Shown: in pieces, positions 19,754-30,546 of the stretch | Layout of the letters: every line of letters begins with the position of its first letter | Numbering within the stretch: the first letter of the stretch is position 1 | Source of the DNA: an uncultured Glaciecola sp. | GTDB lineage: Bacteria; Pseudomonadota; Gammaproteobacteria; Enterobacterales; Alteromonadaceae | DNA length: 64,000 bases | Reading direction: 5' to 3' | Assembly (NCBI RefSeq): GCF_937770335.1 | Contig: NZ_CALJHY010000007.1 | Location: 124,001 to 188,000 of the forward strand | Notes under the pieces: generated by a model | Told to the model about the DNA's origin: nothing | The model's database searches: none | The model's input: only the letters and a program-made list of their open reading frames with translations | Made by a program: the position numbers and the translations under genes

Positions 19754-19956
19754 ATCCAAACAAAATTATATTAAACATAATATGGTTAATAGAAGATAAT
19801 GATTTAAATATTCAAGTTTTTCTATATTTGAGGTTAAATATATGGTGTCTTATACCATTATGGTCGTAGATATCCGCACAAATGCGTAATACTTAATTTA
19901 CAAAAAGAATCTACTTAGAATACAATACACCCAACTTTTTATATCAAGGCTTAAGA

Positions 19957-22785
19957 ATGCAAGATAGCGTGATGAAAGCATGGTGGGATTCGTCCCACAT
20001 GGCGGGAGGTAATACCGCTTACATTGAAGAGATGTATGAAGCTTACCTTGAAGATCCACAAAGTATTCCAGAAAACTGGAAAGGTATATTTGACGCACTG
20101 CCGAAGGTAGACGGTGTAGAGGTCGAATCCAATCACACGCAAATCAAGGCTGACTTTAAACACATGGCCTCATTAGGTCCTGCTGCCCGTTTCACCTCTG
20201 GTGCTGCGGTAGCTCAAGGCGATGTTCAAAGTGATGAGCGACAGGTAAAAGTATTACAGCTAATTAATGCTTACCGGTTTCGTGGTCATCAGCACGCCAA
20301 CTTAGATCCATTAAGCTTATGGATACAGCCAAAAGTTCGAGATTTGGAATTAAAACACCATAATTTATCAGAGAGCGATTTCGGTGCCATGTTTAATCTG
20401 GGCTCATACGCAATCAATGCTGATAAAATGGGCTTAGGTGATTTATTTAAGTCACTTAATCGCACCTATTGTGGTTCGATTGGTTCTGAATACATGCATA
20501 TTACAGATACTGAACAGAAACGTTGGCTACAACAACGTATTGAATCAGTTGAAGCCAAACCAGTGATTGCCCGAGACGAAAAAGTAAACATTCTCAAAGG
20601 GCTAATTGCAGCAGATGGTATGGAAAAATACCTAGGCGCGAAATTTACCGGTGCCAAACGCTTTTCACTCGAGGGCGGTGACGCTTTAGTTCCAATGCTT
20701 AAAGGTTTGATTACCCAAGCTGGCGCATTTGGAACTAAAGAAGTAGTGATTGGTATGGCTCACAGAGGCCGCTTAAACGTGCTGGTTAACGTGTTAGGTA
20801 AAAATCCATCGGTTTTATTTGATGAATTTGCGGGTAAACATGATGATACCTTAGGCGCAGGCGATGTTAAGTACCATGCTGGTTTCTCATCAGACTTTGC
20901 AACATCAGGCGGTAACGTCCACTTAGCACTTGCGTTTAACCCGTCACATTTAGAAATTGTGAATCCAGTAGTAATGGGGTCGGTAAGAGCTCGATTACAA
21001 AGACGTAATTGCGAAGATGGTTCAGCTGTATTGCCTATCACGATCCATGGTGACGCGGCAATCGCCGGTCAGGGTGTTGTGCAAGAAACGTTTAATATGT
21101 CGCAAACCCGCGGTTTTAAAGTGGGTGGTACGGTTCGGATTGTTATCAACAACCAAGTTGGCTTTACGACATCGAATATCGAAGATGCCCGTTCAACTCA
21201 GTATTGTACTGATATTGCAAAAATGGTTCAGGCTCCAATTTTTCACGTAAATGCGGATGACCCTGAAGCTGTCATGTTTGTTACTAAGTTAGCTCTGGAC
21301 TATAGAAATAAATTTAAACGCGACGTGGTTATAGACTTAGTTTGTTATCGTCGTCACGGTCACAATGAAGCAGACGAGCCAAGTGCTACGCAGCCACTCA
21401 TGTACCGAAAAATTAAGAAACATCCAGTGGCTAGACAACTTTATGCAGATCAATTAATTGCTGAAGGCACAATTGAGAAACATGAAGTTGACAAGTTGAT
21501 GGCGGAATATAGAGCTGCACTCGATCACGGCGCTTGCGTTGTCGAAGAGTGGCGACCTATGACCGAGCATTCTGTAGATTGGTCTCCCTATATTGGGCAT
21601 GATTGGGATGTTGAATATGACGGTAGTTTAAGCCTTGATAAGATGAAAGAGCTGGGTCAAGCACTAATCAATTACCCTGAAAAACATCGGTTGCAATCGC
21701 GTGTAAATAAGCTGTACATTGACCGCAAAGCAATGGTTGATGGCGAGAAGATGCTTGATTGGGGCATGGCTGAAAACTTAGCTTATGCAAGTATTTTGGT
21801 AGATAAAACCAATATTCGTATAACCGGTCAAGACTCTGGGCGTGGAACATTCTTCCACCGCCATGCTGTATTGCACAATCAAGAAGATGGTTCTTCTTAT
21901 CTCCCATTACAAAACATCTCAGATGATCAAGGCCGAATTGAAATATACGATTCGGTATTGTCAGAAGCAGCTGTTATGGCATTTGAATATGGATTTGCTA
22001 CCGCAGAACCTTCTTATTTAACTATTTGGGAAGCCCAATTTGGGGATTTCGCAAACGGAGCTCAAGTTGTATTTGACCAATTCTTGTCGTCAGGTGAAGC
22101 AAAGTGGGGGCGCTTATGCGGTTTAACTATGTTGCTGCCACATGGTTATGAAGGTCAAGGTCCTGAGCATAGTTCAGCGCGCTTAGAACGCTGGTTGCAA
22201 ATGTGTGCTGACCATAACTGGCAAGTGTGTGTGCCGTCTACACCTGCGCAAGTCTATAATATGTTGCGTCGTCAGGCAGTTCGACCTATGCGTCGGCCTT
22301 TGATTGTTATGTCTCCAAAATCATTACTTCGTCATCCACTCGCGGTTTCGTCTATGGAAGAATTAGCTGCTGGTGTATTCTATAACGTTATTGATGAAGT
22401 TGATGAGATAGATCCACAGCATGTTAAACGTGTCGTTATGTGTTCAGGTAAGGTGTATTACGACTTGCTCGACCAGCGTCGCAAAAATGAACAAAACGAC
22501 GTTGCAATTATTCGTATAGAGCAATTGTATCCATTCCCTCAGGAAGAGTTCAAAGCCATTATGGCCAGATATGAACATGTGACTGACTGGGTTTGGTGTC
22601 AAGAAGAACCTCAGAATCAAGGTGCATGGTATTGTAGCCAACATCATTTCTGGCAATCAATTCCGCAAGGATCTAACTTAACTTATGCAGGTCGCAAAGC
22701 TTCGGCTTCTCCTGCAGTTGGCTATGTTTCTGTGCACAACCAACAACAAAAAGCGTTGGTTGAAGACGCTCTTACAATAAACTAA
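19957..22785 (+). CDS. sucA: 2-oxoglutarate dehydrogenase E1 component
   Basis: 942 residues (E. coli 933). Thiamine-diphosphate-dependent decarboxylase of the oxoglutarate dehydrogenase complex. Visible motifs: the N-terminal E2-binding segment (KAWWDSSHMAGGNTAYIEEMYEAY), the GMAHRGRLNVLVNVLGK active-site segment, the GDAAIAGQGVVQET motif and the HNEADEPSATQP ThDP-binding region, with HGYEGQGPEHSSARLERWLQ in the transketolase-like C-terminal part. It is followed by sucB after 9 bases; no lpd gene is present, as in the E. coli suc operon. Confidence 0.97.
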   Translation: MQDSVMKAWWDSSHMAGGNTAYIEEMYEAYLEDPQSIPENWKGIFDALPKVDGVEVESNHTQIKADFKHMASLGPAARFTSGAAVAQGDVQSDERQVKVLQLINAYRFRGHQHANLDPLSLWIQPKVRDLELKHHNLSESDFGAMFNLGSYAINADKMGLGDLFKSLNRTYCGSIGSEYMHITDTEQKRWLQQRIESVEAKPVIARDEKVNILKGLIAADGMEKYLGAKFTGAKRFSLEGGDALVPMLKGLITQAGAFGTKEVVIGMAHRGRLNVLVNVLGKNPSVLFDEFAGKHDDTLGAGDVKYHAGFSSDFATSGGNVHLALAFNPSHLEIVNPVVMGSVRARLQRRNCEDGSAVLPITIHGDAAIAGQGVVQETFNMSQTRGFKVGGTVRIVINNQVGFTTSNIEDARSTQYCTDIAKMVQAPIFHVNADDPEAVMFVTKLALDYRNKFKRDVVIDLVCYRRHGHNEADEPSATQPLMYRKIKKHPVARQLYADQLIAEGTIEKHEVDKLMAEYRAALDHGACVVEEWRPMTEHSVDWSPYIGHDWDVEYDGSLSLDKMKELGQALINYPEKHRLQSRVNKLYIDRKAMVDGEKMLDWGMAENLAYASILVDKTNIRITGQDSGRGTFFHRHAVLHNQEDGSSYLPLQNISDDQGRIEIYDSVLSEAAVMAFEYGFATAEPSYLTIWEAQFGDFANGAQVVFDQFLSSGEAKWGRLCGLTMLLPHGYEGQGPEHSSARLERWLQMCADHNWQVCVPSTPAQVYNMLRRQAVRPMRRPLIVMSPKSLLRHPLAVSSMEELAAGVFYNVIDEVDEIDPQHVKRVVMCSGKVYYDLLDQRRKNEQNDVAIIRIEQLYPFPQEEFKAIMARYEHVTDWVWCQEEPQNQGAWYCSQHHFWQSIPQGSNLTYAGRKASASPAVGYVSVHNQQQKALVEDALTIN

Positions 22786-22794
22786 GGAACCCAG

Positions 22795-24297
22795 ATGACA
22801 ATTGAAATAAAAGTTCCCGTACTACCTGAATCAGTAGCAGATGCAACAATCGCAACTTGGCATGTTAAAGCTGGCGAAACTGTTACCAGAGACCAAAATC
22901 TGGTTGATATCGAGACTGACAAAGTAGTATTGGAAGTAGTAGCACCTGAAGACGGCGTCTTATCAGAAATTATACATGGTGAAGGTGATACCGTTTTAGG
23001 TGAGCAAGTCATCGGTAAAGTGGAAGCGGGAGGTTCTGCCAAGGCAGCTCCAGAATCACAAACACCGGCAGCGTCAGAATCAGCTGCTCCTGCTGCTTCA
23101 GGTGAAATTACTGCCATTAAAGTTCCTGTATTACCAGAATCTGTTGCCGATGCAACAATAGCTACTTGGCATGTTCAGCCAGGCCAAGCAGTAAAAAGAG
23201 ATCAAAATCTTGTTGATATTGAAACCGATAAAGTGGTGCTAGAAGTAGTAGCACCAGCTGACGGCTCAATTTCTGAAATTTTAGCGCAAGAAGGTGAAAC
23301 AGTGCTTGCAGAAGCCACTATTGCAAACTTTGTTGCCGGTGCTGCCACATCAGCACCAACTGCAACCGCAACAGCAACCGCTGAGCAAGATGAGGAAGGC
23401 GACTCTGATGCATTGAGTCCTTCTGTTCGCCGATTACTTGCTGAAAAAGGTGTTGATGCTAGTAAAGTTAGCGGAACCGGAAAAGGCGGTAGAATAACCA
23501 AAGACGATGTTGAAAAACATTTGAAAAGTGCCGTTCCGGCAGCTGCTGCTCCATCTGCCGCGTCAGCAACTGCAGTGCCTTCTGTAGCAGCGGGTGAACG
23601 TACTGAGAAACGTGTACCAATGACACGTTTACGTAAGACAATCGCTAATCGTTTGTTACAAGCAAAAAATACGACGGCAATGTTGACCACGTTTAACGAA
23701 GTTAACATGAAGCCAATCATGGATTTGCGGAAGCAATATCAAGAGAGTTTTGAAAAGCGTCATGGCATCCGTTTGGGTTTTATGTCTTTTTACGTTAAAG
23801 CAGTAACTGAAGCACTAAAACGTTTCCCAGAAGTTAATGCATCAATTGACGGCGATGACATTTGTTACCATAACTACTTTGACATCTCGATAGCAGTTTC
23901 TACACCTCGTGGCTTAGTAACACCTATTTTGCGTGATACTGACACTTTGGGTATGGCTGGTGTTGAAAAAGGAATTAAAGAATTAGCGCTTAAAGGTCGC
24001 GATGGCAAACTAGCTTTGTCTGATCTACAAGGCGGTAATTTCACTATTACCAATGGTGGTGTATTTGGTTCATTAATGTCTACGCCGATTATCAATCCGC
24101 CGCAAAGCGCAATTTTGGGAATGCATAAAATCCAAGATCGTCCAATGGCCGTGAATGGTAAAGTTGAGATATTACCAATGATGTATTTAGCATTATCTTA
24201 CGATCATCGAATAGTCGACGGAAAAGAGTCGGTTGGCTTTTTGGTAACTGTTAAAGAAATGTTAGAAGACCCAACTCGTTTGTTACTTGATGTGTAA
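22795..24297 (+). CDS. sucB: 2-oxoglutarate dehydrogenase E2 (succinyltransferase) with two lipoyl domains
   Basis: 500 residues, about 95 more than E. coli SucB (405). Two tandem lipoyl domains are present: residues 3-77 and 106-180, each with the lipoylation motif [10 protein letters not shown] (K43 and K146, 103 residues apart). Alanine-rich linkers, a peripheral-subunit-binding domain (about 207-243, [14 protein letters not shown]...GRITKDDV) and the catalytic domain with DHRIVDGKE (H471, D475) follow. The two lipoyl domains are almost identical in protein but clearly different at synonymous sites, so the duplication is not recent. Transfers succinyl groups to CoA. The two-domain layout is usual in pyruvate dehydrogenase E2 but not in E. 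coli SucB. Confidence 0.97.
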   Translation: MTIEIKVPVLPESVADATIATWHVKAGETVTRDQNLVDIETDKVVLEVVAPEDGVLSEIIHGEGDTVLGEQVIGKVEAGGSAKAAPESQTPAASESAAPAASGEITAIKVPVLPESVADATIATWHVQPGQAVKRDQNLVDIETDKVVLEVVAPADGSISEILAQEGETVLAEATIANFVAGAATSAPTATATATAEQDEEGDSDALSPSVRRLLAEKGVDASKVSGTGKGGRITKDDVEKHLKSAVPAAAAPSAASATAVPSVAAGERTEKRVPMTRLRKTIANRLLQAKNTTAMLTTFNEVNMKPIMDLRKQYQESFEKRHGIRLGFMSFYVKAVTEALKRFPEVNASIDGDDICYHNYFDISIAVSTPRGLVTPILRDTDTLGMAGVEKGIKELALKGRDGKLALSDLQGGNFTITNGGVFGSLMSTPIINPPQSAILGMHKIQDRPMAVNGKVEILPMMYLALSYDHRIVDGKESVGFLVTVKEMLEDPTRLLLDV

Positions 24298-24329
24298 ATA
24301 TTAAGTTAATAGCGAGCTTTGAATCGAAA

Positions 24330-24362
24330 AACACAGTTGATAACACCGTTATCAACTGTGTT
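24330..24362 (+). repeat. Perfect 15-bp inverted repeat in sucB-sucC gap
   Basis: AACACAGTTGATAAC (24330-24344) and its exact complement (24348-24362) enclose a 3-base loop. There is no T-run, so it is not a standard intrinsic terminator. It could protect the 3' end of sucB mRNA, mark an RNase site or bind a regulator. Confidence 0.8.
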
Positions 24363-24470
24363 ATAGCCAAGTTTGTGTTAGAATTTGGCGCAATTAAAAC
24401 AAGTCGCCCACAGTGCGTTTCTAAGCAATCGCTGGCGGCTTTTCTATTAAATAAAATCGGATAAATCAAC

Positions 24471-25637
24471 ATGAATTTGCATGAATACCAGGGCAAACAG
24501 TTATTCAAAGAATACGGTTTGCCCGTATCTGAAGGATACGCTGCTGAGACTCCCCAAGCTGCTGTTGAAGCTGCAGACCGCATTGGCGGAACTGAATGGG
24601 TAGTTAAATGTCAAGTACACGCGGGCGGTCGCGGTAAAGCGGGCGGTGTAAAACTAGTTAAAGATAAGGCTGATATTAGAGCGTTTGCTGAAAACTGGCT
24701 TGGTAAAAACTTAGTTACGTACCAAACAGATGAGAAAGGTCAGCCGGTCAGTAAGATTCTTGTTGAAACATGTACTGACATTGCTCAAGAATTGTACTTA
24801 GGCGCTGTAGTTGATAGAACGTCACGTCGAATCATTTTCATGGCATCAACTGAAGGCGGCGTTGAAATTGAGACTGTTGCTGAAGAAACGCCAGAAAAAA
24901 TTCTAAAAGCTGAAATTGATCCATTAGTCGGCGCTCAGCCATTTCAAGCAAGAGAAATTGCATTCAAATTAGGCCTAAAGGGTGTTCAGATCCGTCAGTT
25001 CACCACCATCTTTATGGGCTTGGCTAAGATGTTTGAAGAACTAGACTTAGCGATGATTGAAATCAACCCACTCGTTATCAAGGCAGATGGTGATCTACAT
25101 TGCTTGGACGCTAAATTAGGTGTTGATGGTAATGCGTTATACCGTCAACCAAAAGTCCGTGACATGAACGATCCATCTCAAGAAGATGCTCGTGAAGCTC
25201 ATGCGGCTAAATTTGAATTAAATTACGTTGCCCTAGACGGCAATGTTGGTTGTATGGTTAATGGCGCGGGCTTAGCAATGGGAACAATGGATATTGTTAA
25301 CTTGCATGGCGGTAGTCCAGCTAACTTCCTTGATGTTGGGGGCGGTGCAACTAAAGAACGAGTTGCTGAAGCATTCAAGATTATTTTGTCAGACAGCAAA
25401 GTTAAAGCCGTATTGGTTAATATTTTCGGCGGCATCGTACGTTGCGATATGATTGCTGAAGGTATTATAGGTGCAGTTAAAGAAGTTGGTGTTAATGTGC
25501 CAGTAATTGTTCGTCTTGAAGGTACGAACGCAGAACTAGGTCGCGAAGTGCTTGCGGGTTCTGGTTTAGATATCATTGCTGCAGAATCATTAACGGATGC
25601 TGCGCTTAAAGTTGTTGCTGCTGCGGAGGGCAAATAA
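24471..25637 (+). CDS. sucC: Succinate-CoA ligase, beta subunit (ADP-forming)
   Basis: 388 residues, the same as E. coli. ATP-grasp N-terminal domain ([42 protein letters not shown]) and the C-terminal CoA-ligase domain with [13 protein letters not shown]. Makes ATP and succinate from succinyl-CoA together with SucD. The stop overlaps the sucD ATG by one base. It is 173 bases from sucB, and the gap includes a strong hairpin. Confidence 0.98.
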   Translation: MNLHEYQGKQLFKEYGLPVSEGYAAETPQAAVEAADRIGGTEWVVKCQVHAGGRGKAGGVKLVKDKADIRAFAENWLGKNLVTYQTDEKGQPVSKILVETCTDIAQELYLGAVVDRTSRRIIFMASTEGGVEIETVAEETPEKILKAEIDPLVGAQPFQAREIAFKLGLKGVQIRQFTTIFMGLAKMFEELDLAMIEINPLVIKADGDLHCLDAKLGVDGNALYRQPKVRDMNDPSQEDAREAHAAKFELNYVALDGNVGCMVNGAGLAMGTMDIVNLHGGSPANFLDVGGGATKERVAEAFKIILSDSKVKAVLVNIFGGIVRCDMIAEGIIGAVKEVGVNVPVIVRLEGTNAELGREVLAGSGLDIIAAESLTDAALKVVAAAEGK

Positions 25638-26509
25638 TGTCAGTATTAATTAATAAAGACACCAAAGTTATCTGCCAAGGTTTTACTGGTGGTCAAGGTA
25701 CTTTCCATTCTGAGCAAGCAATTGCTTATGGAACGCAAATGGTCGGCGGTGTAACTCCTGGTAAAGGTGGTTCAACACATTTAGGTCTTCCTGTATTCAA
25801 TACAGTAAAAGAGGCAGTTGAAACAACAGGCGCTACGGCAACTGTTATTTATGTACCTGCACCATTTTGTAAAGATTCAATTATTGAGGCTGTAGATGCT
25901 GGTATCGAATTAGTGGTTTGTATCACTGAAGGTATTCCAACTATCGATATGCTTTATGTTAAAGAATACGTCGACCAAAAGGGCGCTCGTATGATTGGCC
26001 CTAACTGTCCGGGTGTCATCACTCCAGGCGAATGTAAGATTGGTATCATGCCAGGTCACATTCATAAGCCAGGTAAAGTCGGTATTGTTTCTCGTTCTGG
26101 TACATTAACGTACGAAGCGGTTAAGCAGACTACAGACGAAGGTTTTGGCCAGTCAACTTGTGTTGGTATTGGTGGCGATCCAATTCCTGGTTCTAACTTT
26201 ATCGATATTTTGAAGTTGTTCCAAGAAGATCCTGCAACTGAAGCAATAGTGATGATTGGTGAGATTGGCGGAACTGCGGAAGAAGAAGCGGCAGAATACA
26301 TTAAAGCACATGTAACTAAGCCTGTTGTTTCTTACATAGCGGGTGTAACAGCACCTGCAGGTAAGCGCATGGGACATGCTGGTGCAATCATTGCTGGCGG
26401 AAAAGGTACAGCGGATGAGAAGTTTAAAGCTTTAGAAGCGGCTGGCGTTAAAACTGTCCGTTCTCTTGCTGAGATCGGCAAAGGTTTACGGGAAATTACC
26501 GGTTGGTAA
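25637..26509 (+). CDS. sucD: Succinate-CoA ligase, alpha subunit
   Basis: 290 residues. CoA-binding Rossmann domain at the N-terminus ([26 protein letters not shown]) and the ligase domain with the phosphorylated histidine in [10 protein letters not shown] (H247 counting the initiator Met). Translationally coupled to sucC (ATGA-type one-base overlap). A strong terminator follows. Confidence 0.98.
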   Translation: MSVLINKDTKVICQGFTGGQGTFHSEQAIAYGTQMVGGVTPGKGGSTHLGLPVFNTVKEAVETTGATATVIYVPAPFCKDSIIEAVDAGIELVVCITEGIPTIDMLYVKEYVDQKGARMIGPNCPGVITPGECKIGIMPGHIHKPGKVGIVSRSGTLTYEAVKQTTDEGFGQSTCVGIGGDPIPGSNFIDILKLFQEDPATEAIVMIGEIGGTAEEEAAEYIKAHVTKPVVSYIAGVTAPAGKRMGHAGAIIAGGKGTADEKFKALEAAGVKTVRSLAEIGKGLREITGW

Positions 26510-26532
26510 TTTAGCGATGCAAGTTTGAGTTT

Positions 26533-26561
26533 AAAAACCTGCCATTTGGCAGGTTTTTTTT
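26533..26561 (+). terminator. Rho-independent terminator of sucCD
   Basis: Stem AAAACCTGCC / GGCAGGTTTT with loop ATTT and a run of eight T residues, starting 24 bases after the sucD stop. Confidence 0.93.
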
Positions 26562-26628
26562 ACCCCAAAATAATCTGATTGATTGCTCATTCTCCATTTT
26601 TATATACACATTAGTTTCGGGAAATAGT

Positions 26629-28623
26629 ATGTTTATCACTCATAAAAGCAATAAAGTTAGCTTGCTAGGAATAGCATGTTTAGTTGTTCTGTTAGGTGCT
26701 TGCTCACCCTCAGACTCTCAACGTTTATCCTCGGACACGACTGGAGCAAAGACGATGGCAAGTCAGCAGCAATTAATCCTCGACTCTCATCCCCATGCAG
26801 CGCAAGGTCAAGGCAAGCCCGTGGTCTATCAAGTATTTACGCGTTTATTTGGCAATAAAAATAGTACTAACAAGCCCTGGGGCACGGTCGAAGAGAATGG
26901 TGTTGGTAAATTCAGTGATTTTGATGCCGTTGCATTACAAAGCATAAAATCCCTTGGCACCTCCTACGTATGGTATACCGGTATTCTTCATCATGCCGTT
27001 ATAAATGATTATACAGAATTTGGTATCTCGTTAGACGATCCTGATGTGGTGAAAGGGCGAGCCGGTTCTCCGTATGCCGTAAAAGACTACTACACCGTTA
27101 ACCCCGATTTAGCAGATGACCCCGCAAATAGACTTGCTGAATTTGAGGCACTAATCAACCGTACCCATGCTCAGCAGCTAAAAGTCATCATCGATATTGT
27201 GCCAAACCACGTGGCGCGAGATTATGCTTCGTTAAGTAAACCTAAAGGGGTTAACGATTTTGGTGAACGTGACAATACCGATGTTGAATATGCCCGTGAT
27301 AATAACTTTTACTATGTGGTTGATGAAGCATTCAAAGTACCGGTAAGCGAGAACGGCTATGAACCATTAGGTGGTGAGAATCACCCGTTATCTGATGGCA
27401 AGTATACTGAAATACCAGCAAAATGGACGGGGAATGGCTCACGCGCCGTGCAACCAGAATTTAATGATTGGTACGAAACAGCAAAAATTAATTTCGGTGT
27501 GAAGCCAGACGGTAGCTTAGATTTTGATTCCTTACCTGAGGAATATGCAAATAAATCGATAGCAGAGCATGCTGCTTTTTGGAAAGATAAATCGGTGCCT
27601 GATTCATGGGTCAAGTTTGAGCAAATAGTGCATTATTGGCTTGATAAAGGAGTAGACGGGTTTCGTTATGATATGGCTGAAATGGTGCCTGTTGAATTCT
27701 GGTCTTATCTCAACTCTTCAATCAAAACAAAGAATCCGGATGCTTTCTTATTGGCTGAGGTGTATAACCCGAATTTGTATCGTGATTATATAAACTTGGG
27801 TAAGATGGATTACTTGTATGACAAAGTGGGTTTTTACGATTCACTTAAATTACTAATGCAAGGTAGAGGCGACGCTCAAGCATTAGAAGATATTCAATCC
27901 GCTATCTCCGATATTGATGTGTATATGCTACATTTTTTGGAAAATCATGATGAACAGCGGATTGCGAGTACTGATTTCGCCGGCAATGCAGAAAAAGGTA
28001 AGCCTGCAATGGTCGTATCGGCCTTGATTAGTAAGTCGCCTAGCATGTTGTATTTTGCACAAGAGGTGGGTGAGGACGGGTCAGAAGAGACGGGGTTTGG
28101 TAGCCCATCACGTACAACGATATTTGATTATGCTGGTGTGCCGGCGCATCAACGCTATATGAACAATGGTAAATTTGATGGCGGGCAGTCCACCGAACCC
28201 GAAAAACAGTTACGTGCTTTTTATGAGCGTCTAATGACAATTTCGGCGAAGCACCCAACTATGCTGGGAAAATACCAAAGTTTGCACTCATTGAACGTTA
28301 AAGTCGCTAAAAACAATAATGATAGTATCAATGGTTATTCTGAATCGCAGTTCTCATTCGTTAGGTGGAATAATGACAAAGCATTAATTGTAATTAGTAA
28401 CTTTAGTGAAGATGCGCAATCAAGCATAACGGTTACTTTACCTATATCGTTGCTAACCCAATGGGAAGTGAACGAGGGGAGTTATACTGCGACTGATTTA
28501 TTGAATGGTTTTGCTTACAAAATGCAAGTTGCTAGGAAGCGATCCGGTGCATCAGTGACTATTCAATTGGCCGCGTTACAGTCTGCAGTGCTTGAAATTA
28601 ACTTAAATGAGCAAGCGAAGTGA
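26629..28623 (+). CDS. GH13 alpha-amylase-family lipoprotein
   Basis: 664 residues. Signal peptide with lipobox LLGAC (lipidated Cys25, next residue Ser, so probably outer-membrane). A GH13 barrel follows with the conserved regions: DIVPNH (residues 189-194), GFRYDMAEM (nucleophile D348), LLAEVYNP (acid/base E377) and LENHDEQR (D441). A C-terminal beta domain (about 560-660) ends the protein. Likely hydrolyses alpha-1,4-glucans at the cell surface; exact product unknown. It is transcribed alone after the suc terminator and unlinked to the phosphorylase at the start of the window. Confidence 0.88.
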   Translation: MFITHKSNKVSLLGIACLVVLLGACSPSDSQRLSSDTTGAKTMASQQQLILDSHPHAAQGQGKPVVYQVFTRLFGNKNSTNKPWGTVEENGVGKFSDFDAVALQSIKSLGTSYVWYTGILHHAVINDYTEFGISLDDPDVVKGRAGSPYAVKDYYTVNPDLADDPANRLAEFEALINRTHAQQLKVIIDIVPNHVARDYASLSKPKGVNDFGERDNTDVEYARDNNFYYVVDEAFKVPVSENGYEPLGGENHPLSDGKYTEIPAKWTGNGSRAVQPEFNDWYETAKINFGVKPDGSLDFDSLPEEYANKSIAEHAAFWKDKSVPDSWVKFEQIVHYWLDKGVDGFRYDMAEMVPVEFWSYLNSSIKTKNPDAFLLAEVYNPNLYRDYINLGKMDYLYDKVGFYDSLKLLMQGRGDAQALEDIQSAISDIDVYMLHFLENHDEQRIASTDFAGNAEKGKPAMVVSALISKSPSMLYFAQEVGEDGSEETGFGSPSRTTIFDYAGVPAHQRYMNNGKFDGGQSTEPEKQLRAFYERLMTISAKHPTMLGKYQSLHSLNVKVAKNNNDSINGYSESQFSFVRWNNDKALIVISNFSEDAQSSITVTLPISLLTQWEVNEGSYTATDLLNGFAYKMQVARKRSGASVTIQLAALQSAVLEINLNEQAK

Positions 28624-28732
28624 ATTGTTAGCGCAGCAGACCCGCTAAAATACAAAATTCTGGCTATTGTATTAGCTTCAAAGTGATATACTTCTGAAAA
28701 AATAGCCCTACCTAATTAAGGAACAAGTACAC

Positions 28733-30397
28733 ATGGCCGACACTGAGCATCGACCTTCCAATTTTATTAGACAAATTATCGATAAAGATTTGCAAAGTGG
28801 TTTACATTCAGCCGTGTCTACTCGCTTTCCGCCCGAGCCAAATGGTTACCTACATATTGGCCATGCTAAGTCTATTTGCCTAAATTTTGGAATCGCTCAG
28901 GATTATCAGGGCACTTGTAATTTGCGATTTGATGACACTAATCCGGAAAAAGAAGATCTCGATTTTGTAAATTCAATTAAACACGACGTTAGCTGGCTTG
29001 GTTTTGAGTGGAATGGTAAAGAACGTTATTCATCTAATTATTTTGACCAATTACATGACTATGCAGTTGAATTAATTGGAAAAGGGCTGGCGTACGTTGA
29101 TTTTAGCTCACAAGAAAAAATGCGTGAATTACGTGGAACGTTAACGCAAGCTGGAACTAACAGTCCTTATAGAGAATCGAGTCCTGAAGATAATTTGGCG
29201 CTTTTTGCAAAAATGCGAGCCGGCGAATACAAAGAGGGTGAATGCAGTTTACGCGCTAAAATTGATATGACGTCGTCATTTATGTGTATGCGCGACCCTG
29301 TTATTTATCGTGTTAAATTTGCTCATCATCATCAAACGGGTGATAAGTGGTGCATTTATCCAATGTATGATTTTACGCATTGTATCTCGGATGCGATAGA
29401 AGGTATCAGTCATTCTTTATGTACCTTAGAGTTTCAAGATAATCGTCGATTATATGACTGGGTCATTGATAATATCTCGATCGATTGCAGACCAAGACAA
29501 TATGAGTTTTCTCGCCTTAATTTAGAATACACGGTATTAAGTAAACGCAAACTAATTCAACTGGTTGAAGAAAATCATGTGACTGGTTGGGATGATCCTA
29601 GAATGCCAACAATCGCGGGTATTCGCAGAAGAGGTTATACATCTGCTTCTGTAAGAGAGTTTTGTGCGCGTATAGGTGTGACCAAAGTCGACAACATGGT
29701 TGAGATGAGCATGCTAGAGGCGTGTATTAGAGACGAACTAAACGCTAATGCACCGCGAAGAATGGCCGTATTAGACCCAATTAAAGTGATTATTGAAAAC
29801 TATCCAGCAGACCAAATTGAATGGCTTGATGCACCTAACCATCCCGCTAATGAGGCAATGGGGACCCGCAAAGTGCCATTCAGCAAAGAGTTGTGGATTG
29901 AAAAAGAAGACTTCAAAGAGTCAGCTAATAAAAAATTCAAACGCTTAGTGCTAGAAAAAGAAGTGCGTTTACGTAATGCCTATTTTTTGCGTGCAGAGCG
30001 CTGTGACGTAGATGAAAATGGTGAAGTAACAACTGTATATTGTACTTATGATGCAACAACACTTGGCACAGACCCTGAAGACGGTCGAAAAGCAAAGGGT
30101 GTCATTCATTGGGTGAGTGCAGCCGAGGGCAAACAAGCGGAGGTTCGTTTGTACGATCGCCTGTTTACTTCGGTAAACCCAGCGTCTGAGGAAGATTTTA
30201 CCTCAACAATCAACCTAGAATCATTAATCGTGAAAACGGGGGTCGTTGAACCCTCTCTAGCAACAGCTGAAGTTGGTGATACTTTTCAATTTGAAAGGAC
30301 CGGGTATTTCTGCATCGACAAGGATAGCAAGACTGAGGCGTTGGTTATCAACAGAACGGTTGAGCTTCGGGATACTTGGGCCAAAGTAAATCAATAA
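28733..30397 (+). CDS. glnS: Glutaminyl-tRNA synthetase
   Basis: 554 residues, identical in length to E. coli GlnS and collinear with it. Class I motifs: HIGH (residues 41-44, YLHIGHAK) and the KMSKS variant in VLSKRK. The acceptor-binding and two beta-barrel anticodon domains follow. Charges tRNA-Gln with glutamine. It is transcribed alone, and a terminator follows. Confidence 0.98.
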   Translation: MADTEHRPSNFIRQIIDKDLQSGLHSAVSTRFPPEPNGYLHIGHAKSICLNFGIAQDYQGTCNLRFDDTNPEKEDLDFVNSIKHDVSWLGFEWNGKERYSSNYFDQLHDYAVELIGKGLAYVDFSSQEKMRELRGTLTQAGTNSPYRESSPEDNLALFAKMRAGEYKEGECSLRAKIDMTSSFMCMRDPVIYRVKFAHHHQTGDKWCIYPMYDFTHCISDAIEGISHSLCTLEFQDNRRLYDWVIDNISIDCRPRQYEFSRLNLEYTVLSKRKLIQLVEENHVTGWDDPRMPTIAGIRRRGYTSASVREFCARIGVTKVDNMVEMSMLEACIRDELNANAPRRMAVLDPIKVIIENYPADQIEWLDAPNHPANEAMGTRKVPFSKELWIEKEDFKESANKKFKRLVLEKEVRLRNAYFLRAERCDVDENGEVTTVYCTYDATTLGTDPEDGRKAKGVIHWVSAAEGKQAEVRLYDRLFTSVNPASEEDFTSTINLESLIVKTGVVEPSLATAEVGDTFQFERTGYFCIDKDSKTEALVINRTVELRDTWAKVNQ

Positions 30398-30461
30398 AAT
30401 AGATTAGTTACTAAAATATCCAGTTATCTTGTTTACAGCAACTAGGTTGCGCACGACAAAC

Positions 30462-30498
30462 AAAAAGGGTAACCATTAAATTGGGTTTACCCTTTTTT
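30462..30498. terminator. Bidirectional terminator between glnS and yciK
   Basis: AAAAAGGGTAA (30462-30472) pairs with TTACCCTTTTT (30487-30497) around a 14-base loop. T-runs occur on both strands, so it can serve both convergent genes. Confidence 0.88.
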
Positions 30499-30546
30499 CG
30501 TTGCAGCCTTTTCAACTCATGCAAATTTCGAGAAAATATCAGAGCC

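Noticed and set aside
23202-23720. Minus-strand frame of 172 codons inside sucB
   Set aside because: Ala/Ser/Val-rich mirror of the Ala-rich linker and lipoyl domain of SucB; no start signal and no family resemblance.
25223-25633. Minus-strand frame inside sucC
   Set aside because: Shadow of a conserved gene; it lacks a ribosome binding site and any recognisable domain.
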